From: Stutzerimonas stutzeri | GTDB taxonomy: Bacteria; Pseudomonadota; Gammaproteobacteria; Pseudomonadales; Pseudomonadaceae | Assembly: GCA_019056435.1 (NCBI GenBank) | Contig: CP077641.1 | Span: 806,001 to 870,000, forward strand | Length of the DNA: 64,000 nt | Reading direction: 5' to 3' | Shown here: positions 26,435-35,388 of the stretch, in pieces | Layout of the letters: each line of letters begins with the position of its first letter | How positions within the stretch are numbered: position 1 is the first letter of the stretch | Notes under the pieces: generated by a model | Databases searched by the model: none | What the model was told of the DNA's origin: nothing | Seen by the model: only the letters and a program-made list of their open reading frames with translations | Position numbers and translations under genes: made by a program

Positions 26435-28078
26435 ATGAACCTGACCGTCAAACTGAAGCTCGCGCTGAGCTTCGCCGCCCTTACTCTCATCGTCCTTTTC
26501 ATCTCCGTTCTGGCGGTCCTCGAACTGGCCAAGTCCAACGCGGCTTTTTCCGATTACGTCGAGGGCGTCAACGCCCGAGAAGAGCTGGCTTCGAAGCTGC
26601 TCATTGCCGCCCAGCGTCGCGCCGTCGCGGCGCGCAACCTGGTGTTGCTGTCTTCACAGGCAGACCTGCAGCTGGAACATGCGGCGGTGCTCGAAGCCCA
26701 TCGCGACGTGCAGCGCAACCTCGACGCGCTGAACACGGCGGTCCAGCGGATCGCAGATGACAGTGCCTTGAAGGAGAAACAGCTGCTGGCCGAAATCACG
26801 CGTGTGGAGGGTCTCTATGGTCCGGTCGCGCTGGACATCGTCGAGCGTGCCGTGGCCGGGCAACGTGACGAAGCCATCGTGCGCATCAATCGCGATTGCA
26901 TTCCACTGCTGCGCCAGCTGCTGGCGGCGGGAGAGGCCTACATGCAGCACAGCCGCGACGTGGCCAACGCGGACGTGGAGACCGGGCACCATGAGTACGA
27001 AACCCAGCGCAAGCTGATGATCGCCGTCTGCCTCCTCGCGGTCCTGCTCGCGCTGGGGCTGGGCATCGGAATCGTGCGGAGCCTGCTGCGCACTCTGGGC
27101 GCCGAGCCGCTGGAGCTGTCCGCTGCGGCACGCCGGGTCGCCTCGGGTGACATTCGCCGCCTGCCGGGCGCCGAGCACGCCCCGGCCGGCAGTGTCATGG
27201 CCTCGCTGGGCGAGATGCAACGCAGCCTGGGCGAGCTGATCGGACAGGTCCGCCGCTCGGCCGAAACCCTTTCCGGCGCCGCCGAGGAGCTGTCGCAATC
27301 GACCGAGCAGGCCAGCGCCGGGGTGGTCGCGCAGAAGCAGGAAGTCGATCAGGTCGCCACGGCCATCCATGAAATGGCCGCCACGGTCCAGGAGGTCGCA
27401 CGCAACTCCGAACAGGCAGCCAGCGCAGCCCTTGCCGCCGACCGGCAGGCACAGGCCGGCGAAGCCACGGCCCGCCAGGCGGTGGCTCAGATCAAACAGC
27501 TCGCTGACGAGGTCGCGCAGTCGACCGGCGCGATGACACGCCTCAAGCGTGAAAGCGAACAGATCGGTGGCGTGCTCGATGTGATCAAGTCGGTCGCGGA
27601 CCAGACCAACCTGCTGGCGCTGAACGCGGCCATCGAGGCTGCACGGGCGGGCTATGCGGGCCGCGGCTTCGCGGTCGTCGCCGATGAAGTCTGAACGCTG
27701 GCACGCCGCACCCAGGAAGCGACCGTGGAAATCCAGTCACTGATCCAGGGACTTCAGGCGATCGCCGAGGAAGCGGCCGCCACCATGCAGGTCTGCAGCG
27801 ACCTGACCGAGCGCACCGTGTCAGGCGTGGACGATACCGGTACGGCTGTTGCCGACATCACCCGCATGATCACCTCGATCCAGCAGATGGTGCAGCAGAT
27901 CGCGACCGCCGCCGAGGAGCAGAGCGCCGTCGCCGAGGAGATCAGCCGCAGCGTGACACGAGTGAGGGACATCGCCGACGAGTCGGCCACTTCCACCGAG
28001 CAGACCGCGGCATCCAGTGTCGAGCTGGCACGGCTCGGTGGCACCCTCAGCCAACAGGTCCAGCGTTTCGAGGTCTAG
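26435..28078 (+). pseudogene. Methyl-accepting chemotaxis protein with in-frame TGA
   Basis: A 547-codon chemoreceptor: TM1 about 11-31, a periplasmic four-helix-bundle type domain, TM2 about 190-212, HAMP, and the signalling domain. The hairpin reads [15 protein letters not shown] then GFAVVADEV. There a TGA (27692-27694) replaces the Arg codon of the conserved VADEVR, and the frame goes on intact to 28078 with LARRTQEA. Unlike the homopolymer shifts elsewhere, this is a single C-to-T change (CGA to TGA). It removes half of the kinase-control hairpin, so the product would be inactive if the base is real. The ATG at 26435 gives a proper first helix. Confidence 0.8.
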
Positions 28079-28102
28079 TGATGGCGATCCGTCGCGGCCA
28101 AC

Positions 28103-29752
28103 TCACCACAGCCAGCCCAGCCACAGCAGCGCTGCCAGCAACCAGGCACTGACCGCGAGCGCGCCGGTGTTCCAGAAGCGGTTCCAGCGGCGCTCGCGCC
28201 GGCGCCAGCGATGGGTGTCAGCGCGAGTGTCCGGCACCTGCAGCGGGGGTCGCTGGACCACGCGCTTGAGCGTCAAGGACAAGCGCAACGCCGGGTTGGG
28301 CCTGGCGCCGAAGGTCACCGGCACCCGCACTCGCAGCGCCACTGTCGCCGCCACGAAGGCCAGCAGCAAGGGCCAGGTCGCCGCCCAGATGCCACCGGGG
28401 TAGAGGCCATGCAACAGCGGTTCGCGCAAAGCCGGCCAGGCCCAGGGCAGGATCAGCGACAGGCCGCCGAGCAGTGCCCAGGGCAGCACCTGCGCCCATG
28501 GCAATCGCTGGTCGGGGGCATCTTCGGCCTCGCGGCGCATCAGCCAGAGCGCACGCAGCAGCAACAACGAGGTGGTCAGGCTGGCGACGCTGAGCCATCC
28601 CTGCCAGCCGGCGAACGCGCCGGCGCTCCAGGCGTCCTTCAGGGCCGTTTTCACCGCGCCGCCGGTGGTCAGCGGCAGGCCAGCCAACGCCAGTGCCGGT
28701 AACGCCAGCCATACCCAGCCAATCCGTGACAGGCGGCCGGCATGAGTCAAGCCCGCCGCCAGGAACAGCGCGCCTTTGGCAGAACCGTGATGAACCCCGT
28801 AGAGCATCAAGACAAGCGTCAGCATCGCGGTCTGGTCCGGGTGACGCCAGAGCAGGGCGAGCAGAATGACCAGGTAGCCCATCTGGCTGACCGAAGAATA
28901 CGCCAGCGCCGCCTTTGCCTTGCGGCTGCCCAGCCCCAGCAGCGCCGGGTAGATGGCCCCGAAGAGCCCCATCAGCAGTAACGGCTCGGCCCAGGCCGCC
29001 AGCAAGGGATCCGCCTCGGGCAGGCAGCGCCAGATCCCGAGCATGCCGGCCTTGAGCATGGCACCCGAGAGCACTGCGCTCGCCGGGGCTGGCGCGGCCG
29101 GGTGAGCCAGGGGCAACCAGACGTGCAACGGCCAGAAACCGGCCTTCAGCCCGAGCCCCACCAGCAGCAGGATCAGGGTCAGGCCGTCGATCGGGACGTT
29201 CTGCCAAGTGGCGAAGGCGAAGGCGCCGTCCGCCGAGTGAGTGCGCAGCATCAGCCCGGCCAGTAGCGCCATCTCGCCGAGAATCGCCAACTGCAGGTAG
29301 AGCCGCCCTGCACGCCGCGGCGCCGGCCCGCCCAGGTGCACGATCAGCCCGTAGGCGGACAGACTCATGGCGCTGAAGCCGAGATAGAAACTCAGCGCAT
29401 CGGTGGCGATGATGAGCAGCAGGTTGCCGACCAGGGCCAATTGCCAGAACGTCCAGAAACGCCCGTAGCGGACGTCGCCGCGCTGGCTGCTGCTGGCAAA
29501 GACCCCGGCGCAGCCCCAGAGCAGCGCGGTAAAGCCCAGCCAGGCACGGCTCAGATCGTCATCGGCGCCCCAGCGCACGCCGTCCCAGAGCATCGACAGC
29601 TCCAACACCGGCACCGGCCAGGCCGCTGCCACCAGGGCCGGCACACTACCCAGCCAGAGCCAACCAACCGCGCGCCGCCGCAGAGTGCCCAGCAGCACGA
29701 GCATCAACAAGGGCGCCAGCGGCACCAGCAGCCAGAGCCAGGCGCCGCTCAT
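28103..29752 (-). CDS. Proton-conducting NuoL/M/N-type antiporter subunit, third copy
   Basis: A 549-residue polytopic protein, last in the Mrp-like operon. The Lys-bearing helices of the family are present (GLGLKAGFWPLHVWLP near residue 205, a second Lys in GAMLKAGMLG). The helix that should carry the conserved Glu (as FYEMLT in the neighbour) reads FYLGFSAMSLSAYGLI, so the Glu is replaced. The C-terminus has an extra basic stretch and a final helix. Its ATG overlaps the upstream stop as ATGA. It may act as a structural or modified ion channel subunit. Confidence 0.82.
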   Translation of the reverse strand: MSGAWLWLLVPLAPLLMLVLLGTLRRRAVGWLWLGSVPALVAAAWPVPVLELSMLWDGVRWGADDDLSRAWLGFTALLWGCAGVFASSSQRGDVRYGRFWTFWQLALVGNLLLIIATDALSFYLGFSAMSLSAYGLIVHLGGPAPRRAGRLYLQLAILGEMALLAGLMLRTHSADGAFAFATWQNVPIDGLTLILLLVGLGLKAGFWPLHVWLPLAHPAAPAPASAVLSGAMLKAGMLGIWRCLPEADPLLAAWAEPLLLMGLFGAIYPALLGLGSRKAKAALAYSSVSQMGYLVILLALLWRHPDQTAMLTLVLMLYGVHHGSAKGALFLAAGLTHAGRLSRIGWVWLALPALALAGLPLTTGGAVKTALKDAWSAGAFAGWQGWLSVASLTTSLLLLRALWLMRREAEDAPDQRLPWAQVLPWALLGGLSLILPWAWPALREPLLHGLYPGGIWAATWPLLLAFVAATVALRVRVPVTFGARPNPALRLSLTLKRVVQRPPLQVPDTRADTHRWRRRERRWNRFWNTGALAVSAWLLAALLWLGWLW

Positions 29753-31245
29753 ATCCGGAACTCCCGGTCGACGATCAATTGGGCCCAGCCCAGCGGGCTC
29801 AAGGCGGTGCCGGCGAACAAGCCGACCAACACCGCGAGGGCCGCTGTGAACAACGCGGGCAGGAGCAGCATCCAGTGCGTCTCCCAGCGTTCCTCGCGCC
29901 AGTTGTCCTCGTGCCAGTCAGCCGGTTCGGCGAACCAGCCGCGCCAGAGCAACGGCAGAAAGTAACCCGCGTTGAGCAGCGCCGACCCCATCAGCACCAG
30001 CAGCACCCAATCCTGCCCGACTTCCAGTGCGCCCAGGCCGAGCGCCCACTTGCTGACGAAGCCGGCAATCGGCGGGATGCCGATCATTCCCAGCGCACCG
30101 ATGCTGAAGGCGGTCATGGTCAGCGGCATGCGCCGGCCTACACCGTCCATTTCGCGGATGCGATGGATGCCCAGGGTTTCGGCGAAGTTGCCCGCGCAGT
30201 AGAAGAGCGTGACCTTCATCAGCCCCTGATGCACCAGGTGGACCAGCCCGCCCACCGCCGCGATGGGGCCCAGCAAGGCGACCCCCAGGGTGACGTAGGA
30301 GACCTGGCTGATGGTCGAGTACGCCAGGCGCTTCTTCAGCTCCTGCTGCTGCAACGCCCGCACCGAGCCGTAGAGAATCGTCGCCGCGGCCAGCCAGAGC
30401 AGCGGCCCGGCAACGTCCAGCTCCGCCAGTGCCTCGGCACCATAGACGTCGTAAACCACCCGGACGATGCCGAACGCCCCAGCCTTGACCACCGCCACTG
30501 CATGCAACAGAGCGCTGACCGGTGCCGGTGCAACCATCGCCTGCGGCAGCCAGCCGTGCAGCGGAATCAGCGCCGCCTTGACGCCCAGCCCGGCCACCAG
30601 CAAGGCGAAGGCCACACGCAAGGTCAGATCATGCTCGCCGACCGCCGCGAGCAGGTAGCCGCCCGGCTGGAAATCCGGCCCGCCGGCGAGGCTGTGCAGC
30701 AAGGCGACGCCCATCAGCACCAGCGCCCCGCCGCCGACCGTATAGGCCAGGTAGACGCGCCCGGCACGCAGCGACTCGGGCGTGCCGCGATGCACCACAA
30801 GGGGGAAGGTGGCCAGTGTCAGCATTTCGTAGAACAACAGGAAGCTGACCAGGTTGCCCGCCAGCGCCAAACCCACCGTGGCGCTGACGCAAAGACTGAA
30901 ATAGCCGAAGAAGCGTGAGCGCAGGGGTGACTGCTCCAGGTACCTGATGGCATAGACCGTGGTCGCCATCCACAACACCGAGGACAGGGCGACGAACAGC
31001 AACGACAGCGCATCGGCCTGCAGCACCAGTGGCGCGCCGGGCAGAAACGGCAGACTGAAACGGAATTCCAGGCCACGACTGACACCCCAGATCATCGCAG
31101 CGACCAGCACCAGCTTGATCACCACACCGCAGAGGTTCAGCGCAACCCGCAGGCGTTGTTGGTCCTCACGCAACGTGAAGATCATCAGGCCCGGCAGCAG
31201 CGAGCTCAGGACGATCGTCAGGGGCAGCCAGCCGGTCCAGCTCAT
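29749..31245 (-). CDS. Proton-conducting NuoM/MnhD-type antiporter subunit, second copy
   Basis: A 498-residue protein with about fourteen helices. The conserved Glu is present in LLFYEMLTLATFPLV, and the channel Lys in GLGVKAALIPLHGWLPQAM and HAVAVVKAGAFG. It starts MSWTGWLPLTIVLSS at 31245. The longer upstream frame (to 31500) runs through the preceding gene. It overlaps both neighbours by four bases. It likely carries Na+ or H+ across the inner membrane as part of the complex. Confidence 0.85.
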   Translation of the reverse strand: MSWTGWLPLTIVLSSLLPGLMIFTLREDQQRLRVALNLCGVVIKLVLVAAMIWGVSRGLEFRFSLPFLPGAPLVLQADALSLLFVALSSVLWMATTVYAIRYLEQSPLRSRFFGYFSLCVSATVGLALAGNLVSFLLFYEMLTLATFPLVVHRGTPESLRAGRVYLAYTVGGGALVLMGVALLHSLAGGPDFQPGGYLLAAVGEHDLTLRVAFALLVAGLGVKAALIPLHGWLPQAMVAPAPVSALLHAVAVVKAGAFGIVRVVYDVYGAEALAELDVAGPLLWLAAATILYGSVRALQQQELKKRLAYSTISQVSYVTLGVALLGPIAAVGGLVHLVHQGLMKVTLFYCAGNFAETLGIHRIREMDGVGRRMPLTMTAFSIGALGMIGIPPIAGFVSKWALGLGALEVGQDWVLLVLMGSALLNAGYFLPLLWRGWFAEPADWHEDNWREERWETHWMLLLPALFTAALAVLVGLFAGTALSPLGWAQLIVDREFRI

Positions 31246-32664
31246 CGCGCCACCCCACCGAGCCAGAGCAGCAGAGGTTCGCTGATCAGCGCCAGGCTCA
31301 GCACCAGCAGTGCCGGGAGCATCGCCAGCCACTGGGCGAGACGATCCGGCGCGACGCTCGGCGGATTGGGCCGCGCACGGTCGAAGCCGAGCGCCACCAC
31401 CCGGAACACATAGGCCGCCGACATGAGCGTCCCCAGCAGGATGCCCAGCGCCCAGGGCCAGTGCTGCGGCTGGACGAACAGCGGCTCGAGCAGCAGCCAC
31501 TTGGCCAGAAACCCTCCGCTGGGCGGCAGGCCGATCAGGCTACCGCCAGCCACAGCAAAGGTCGCCATGGCCACCGGCATGTTCTGGCTGGCCCCTTGAG
31601 CGCGCGAACCCGGCGTGTGCCGAGCACCCGCTGCAGCTCCCCGGCGGCCAGGAACATCGAGACCTTGGCCAACCCGTGCGCCAGGATGAACAGCCACAAC
31701 GCCGCCTCCAGCCTCGGCTCCTCGAGGCGCAGCAGCAGGCCGAGCGCCAGCAAGGCGTAACCCAGCTGGGCCACGGTCGAATAGGCCACCAGCATTTTCA
31801 ACCGCGGTGCGCGCAACGCCGACCATCCACCCGAGAGCAACGCGACGATGCCCGCGATGGCGAACAGCATGCCCGCCGGGCGGCCCAGCTCCGGCGGCGC
31901 GATTTCGCTCCAGATCAACCAGAGGATGTAGATCGGTCCCTTGACCACCAGCCCGGAAAGCAAGGCACTCACCGCCGTCGGAGCCCCGGAATGCGCCGGC
32001 GGCAACCACAGGTGCAGCGGCCAGAGCGCCGCCTTGAGCATCAACCCCAGGCTCATCAGCAACAGGGCCAGACGGGTACTGGCATCCGCCTCGGCAAGCC
32101 CCGCCAGGAGCGGCACGTCGAGCACACCGTACCGCCCATAGAGCAGGGCGACGCCGAACAGGTAGGCGAGCGAGCCGGCCAGCGAGAGCATCAGGTAATT
32201 GAAGGCTGGTCGATGGGACTTGCGCCCGGCCAGCGCCACCAGCGCGACCGCCGTCAGGCTGAGCAATTCGAGGGTGACGTACAGGTTGAACAGATCCGCC
32301 GACAACCACAGCGCCGCCAGCGCCGCATGCAGCAGGCTGGACAGGGGCCAGTAATCCCCGCTACCGGTGGCGTGCGGGCTGCGCGCGGCAAAAAGCGCGA
32401 CCAGCAGATGCAGCCCGGCGGTGAACAACAGCAACAGCGCCGTCAGCGGCGTCAGTTGAAAGCGGATCGCCAAGGGGGTGTCCAACCGCCGATCTGTAGC
32501 ATCTGTGGACCGAGCGCCATCGCCTGGTGCAGCGCACCGGCCGCGGCCAGCAGGCTGCCCAGGCTCACCGCGATGACCCACAAGCCAGGGCGCCGTGGCT
32601 GCAGGACTACCAGCAGCAAGCCGGCCACCAGCGGCAACGCCAGGCTCAGCAGCGCAGCCGTCAT
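31242..32664 (-). CDS. mnhD: Na+/H+ antiporter subunit MnhD/MrpD (two frameshifts)
   Basis: Restored, this is about a 474-residue NuoL/M/N-type subunit, starting MTAALLSLALPLVAG at 32664. The conserved Glu is in LYVTLELLSLTAVALV, and the Lys in MLKAALWPLHLWLPPAH and GLVVKGPIY. Two runs break the frame: GGGGG at 32474-32478 (one base short, joining GGWTPP to LAIRFQLTPL) and CCCC at 31592-31595 (one short, joining RALKG to ASQNMPVAM). Start and stop overlap neighbours as ATGA. The corrected order mnhC-mnhD matches Mrp operons. Confidence 0.85.
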
Positions 32665-32942
32665 GGCCGCCGCTCCTGCCTGCCGAACGCCACCCCGGCC
32701 AGTCGCAGCGCCAGCGCCGTGGCACTCACCGCCACCACCAGCCCGGTGACCACCAGCGCCACCAGCAGCGGGTCGCTTGGCTGGCTGCGCGCGGCCAGGG
32801 CAATCATTACCAGGAACACGCCGCTGCCCATCAGGTTGAAGGCGATGATCCGCCGCAACGCATGGCGCAGCGTCAACAGCCCGTGCAATCCGAGCAGCCA
32901 GAGTGCGGCGCCGATGGCCAGCCAGAACAGGGTCGAACTCAT
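32661..32942 (-). CDS. mnhC: Na+/H+ antiporter subunit MnhC/MrpC (NuoK-like)
   Basis: A 93-residue protein with three helices, homologous to NuoK and MrpC. The stretch RRIIAFNLMGSGVFLVMIALA and the end DPLLVALVVTGLVVAVSATALALRL match the family, where DP-ALVLTAIVI is typical. It overlaps mnhB-like and mnhD by four bases each. In Mrp complexes it packs against MrpD and MrpA. Confidence 0.88.
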   Translation of the reverse strand: MSSTLFWLAIGAALWLLGLHGLLTLRHALRRIIAFNLMGSGVFLVMIALAARSQPSDPLLVALVVTGLVVAVSATALALRLAGVAFGRQERRP

Positions 32943-33841
32943 CCGTCCGACTCCTCGTGCTCACCCACCACCAGCAGGCTCAGGCTGGCGGCAATCGACA
33001 GAGTGGCCATGGCTTCGATCAGCAGGATCAGGCCCTTTGCCGCGCCGTCGGGGTAGGTCAGCCAGCCCGAGCCCAGCCAGGCGGTGGCAAGGGCCACCCC
33101 GACGAACACCAACAGGCCACCCAGCACCAGCACTCGCAGCGGCAAAAACGACCAGCGCAACACCGGCAAGAGGCCGGACAGGCGCAGCAGGACCACCCCG
33201 GCAGCCAGCAGCGAGCCGGCCTGGAAGGCGCCGCCCGGCGAGCTGGCTCCCCGCCAGAGCAGGTAGCCGGCGGCCAGCACCAGCAACGGCGCCAGCACCC
33301 TCGCCCAGCTACGCAGCAGCGGCCAGGGCTCGGCCAGTTCGAGCCGACGCGGACCGAGCTGGCGCGCCCCCAGCAAGGCCAGCAGCAAAACGGCGAGTTC
33401 CAGCAGCGTGTCCCAGGCACGGAAATTCAGGAGCACCGCCGTGACCGGGTGTTCGACCCCACTGGCCGGCATCGCCTGGGCGATCACCTCCGGCATGCCC
33501 GAGCGCACCGGGTCGAGCGGTGCCAGGCCTTGGACCAGCATGATCAACAAGGGCAGCACCACCGCCGCAGCCGCCAGCCGGTGGCGCCTGGCTCCCTGCG
33601 GCGGTTCGTCCGGCTGGTTGGCCAGCGCGGCGAACAGCAGCACACCGGTGAGCCCAGCGCCGATCGCCGCCTCGGCCAGAGCCAGGTCCGCTGCGCCCAG
33701 GCGTGCCCAGACCAGCGCCAGGGCCAGGCCGAACGCGATGAACAGCAGCACGCTGACATAGAGCGTGCGGCCATGCAGAGCGCCGATGGCGAGGCCAAGC
33801 AGCAAGGCACCGAGTGCCCCATCGAGCAGCCACTCAGTCAT
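32939..33841 (-). CDS. mnhB: Fused MbhD-like/MnhB antiporter subunit
   Basis: A 300-residue membrane protein. Residues 1-75 match the MbhD-like DUF4040 domain (AALALAEAAIGAGLTGVLL-type helix, in canonical Mrp part of the MrpA tail). Residues about 90-140 form a linker with one helix. Residues about 150-290 are MnhB (AVLLNFRAWDTLLELAVLLLALLG, then SSPGGAFQAGSLLAAGVVLL). Both modules sit in one chain, and no separate large MnhA is encoded here. It overlaps mnhG and mnhC. Confidence 0.82.
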   Translation of the reverse strand: MTEWLLDGALGALLLGLAIGALHGRTLYVSVLLFIAFGLALALVWARLGAADLALAEAAIGAGLTGVLLFAALANQPDEPPQGARRHRLAAAAVVLPLLIMLVQGLAPLDPVRSGMPEVIAQAMPASGVEHPVTAVLLNFRAWDTLLELAVLLLALLGARQLGPRRLELAEPWPLLRSWARVLAPLLVLAAGYLLWRGASSPGGAFQAGSLLAAGVVLLRLSGLLPVLRWSFLPLRVLVLGGLLVFVGVALATAWLGSGWLTYPDGAAKGLILLIEAMATLSIAASLSLLVVGEHEESDG

Positions 33842-34130
33842 CGCTGGACTCCTCCTCGGCCTGACGAGCCAGGAGCTGGCAGGCGGTCGCGCTCGAGGCC
33901 AGCAGCAGGAGCCAGATCAACAACATCTGCACGACTTCCAGAAGCCCCTCGGCGCGCAGCGAGAGGCCGGCGATCACCAGCCCCAGGCCCAGGGTATCGG
34001 CCTTGGTCAGGGCATGCAGGCGACTGACCGTGTCCGGAAACCGCAGCAGCCCGACACTGCCGGCGGCAAAGAACAGCAGTCCGCCGACCAGCAGTGCCCA
34101 GCTGAGCAGTTCGAGCAGGGTCTCAGTCAT
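33834..34130 (-). CDS. mnhG: Na+/H+ antiporter subunit MnhG/MrpG
   Basis: A 98-residue protein with three helices. The family motif GLLRFPDTVSRLHALTKADTLG lies near residue 27. The ATG at 34130 (MTETLLELLSWALL) overlaps the mnhF stop. The longer frame to 34313 is a shadow over mnhF. The acidic C-terminus (EEESSDD) is cytoplasmic. Confidence 0.88.
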   Translation of the reverse strand: MTETLLELLSWALLVGGLLFFAAGSVGLLRFPDTVSRLHALTKADTLGLGLVIAGLSLRAEGLLEVVQMLLIWLLLLASSATACQLLARQAEEESSDD

Positions 34131-34374
34131 GCCGGCCCCGCCGCAGCAATTGCACCAGGGCCACACTGGCGACCGCGGCGAGCAGTCCCAGCACCAGCGC
34201 CACATCACGCAACGCCGGCTCGGCCTGCCATTGCGCCAGCACCAGCAGCACCGCCGTGCCGGAGGTGCCGAACAGCTGCACGGCCAGCAGGCGGTCGACC
34301 CGTGCCGGGCCAAGCAGCACCCGGCCGAGACCGATGATGATGGTCAGCAGCAGCAATCCGAGGTACAGCGCCAT
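34123..34374 (-). CDS. mnhF: Na+/H+ antiporter subunit MnhF/MrpF
   Basis: An 83-residue protein with three helices. GLGRVLLGPARVDRLLAVQLFGT is the MrpF signature (GPT..DRVLA in most homologues). The start overlaps the mnhE stop as ATGA and the stop overlaps mnhG. MrpF is a small structural subunit of the antiporter. Confidence 0.88.
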   Translation of the reverse strand: MALYLGLLLLTIIIGLGRVLLGPARVDRLLAVQLFGTSGTAVLLVLAQWQAEPALRDVALVLGLLAAVASVALVQLLRRGRHD

Positions 34375-34864
34375 CAGCCGCGGCCCCCTGCGTCGAGCAA
34401 GCGCTGCAGGTGTCGCTCGAGCTCGGCCACGGTCGGTTGCCAGGCCTGCCGCTCATCGAGGACGTGGACGCGCAGACGTTCGCCGTCCACCCGCGACGAC
34501 AGGGTGCCGGGCAACAGCCCAACCAGTGCCGACAACAGCAGGCGAACCTGTGGGGACGCGCATTGCAGGGGTAATCGAGCCAGGCCGGCTGCAACGGCCG
34601 ACGTGGATGCAATGCGCGCACCGCGACGTCCCAGCCGCCCGCGAGCATCCGCATCAGGAAGAAGGCGATGAAGCCCGGCAGCGCCGAAAGGGTGGGATGC
34701 CATGGCCGTAGCCCCAACCAGAGCGACAGCAGCACCGCGAGCAGAATGCTGGGAACGCCCAGGGACCAGCCGCCACCCTCGCTGAACGACGCCCAGAGCG
34801 CGGCGTAGATCGCCGCCCACCCCAGCCCATCGACCCAGCGGCGCTGCGATCCGGTCCGCTCCAT
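34374..34864 (-). CDS. mnhE: Na+/H+ antiporter subunit MnhE/MrpE (frameshifted)
   Basis: First gene of the operon, about 163 residues when restored. The basic N-terminus MERTGSQRRWVDGLGW is followed by two or three helices and the family stretch ALPGFIAFFLMRMLAGGWDVAVRAL. The C-terminal cytoplasmic domain contains VGLLPGTLSSRVDGERLRVHVLD. The frame breaks after WLDYP. Adding one base to GGGG at 34568-34571 restores LQCASPQVRLLLSALVG. The start at 34864 lies near the repeat-rich spacer that must hold the operon promoter. Confidence 0.85.
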
Positions 34865-34990
34865 GTCTGCTCCCTTCGTCGTCCACCTCATCTGTTGGTT
34901 GGACTGACCGTGGCGCAAGCGTTCCCCATCGGGCTTCGCAGGGTGTTTCCAGCCGTTGCGACCGGCCTGCGTGTCGCCCGCCGAAACCAC

Positions 34991-35382
34991 GGGCGAATAA
35001 ATTCGCCCCTACAGATCGCGAAGCCCGCACAACCGACGGCGAACAAATTCGCCCCAAAGATTGCGGCCCGTACAACCGCCGGCGAATCAATTGCGTCAGG
35101 GTGTAGGGGCGAATTTATTCGCCCGGGGCATCAACCCAGACGAAAACGGGCGGTGTTATCGGCCAGGCGGCGGGTGCCGTCGCCACGCGGTCGGCGACGC
35201 CGTGTACCGCCTGGGCGCCAGCGAATGGGCCCAGCGCGGGCGGCGCCATGGAAAGCATGGTTCGCCCTCAAGCGTTACGGGGCTGTAGCGCCACGGGCGA
35301 ATAAATTCGCCCCAAAGATTGCGGCCCGTACAACCGACGGCGAATCAATTGCGTCAGGGTGTAGGGGCGAATTTATTCGCCC
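34991..35382. repeat. Cluster of five GGGCGAATAAATTCGCCC palindromes
   Basis: Five near-identical REP-like palindromes lie at 34991-35009, 35038-35054, 35106-35124, 35295-35313 and 35364-35382. They fill the 524-base spacer between mnhE and the chemoreceptor gene. The outward flanks (CTACAG or GTAGG) are shared with the array at 52374-52832. Such elements form RNA hairpins and often mark intergenic ends. Confidence 0.8.
35041..35240 (-). repeat. Duplicated remnant of the downstream chemoreceptor's 3' end
   Basis: This stretch repeats 35299-35498 with an offset of 258 bases and is nearly identical for the first 150 bases or so. Copy B holds the true C-terminus of the chemoreceptor (stop at 35389-35391). 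Copy A carries the same last 35 or so codons, but with point changes and a one-base loss near 35180. It is therefore a decaying fragment, not a gene. One palindrome lies in each copy. Confidence 0.75.
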
Positions 35383-35388
35383 GGGGCA

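Noticed and set aside
27692..27694. Selenocysteine or readthrough TGA in the chemoreceptor
   Set aside because: The codon replaces a conserved Arg, not Cys, and I see no obvious SECIS-like hairpin after it. A mutation or base error is simpler.
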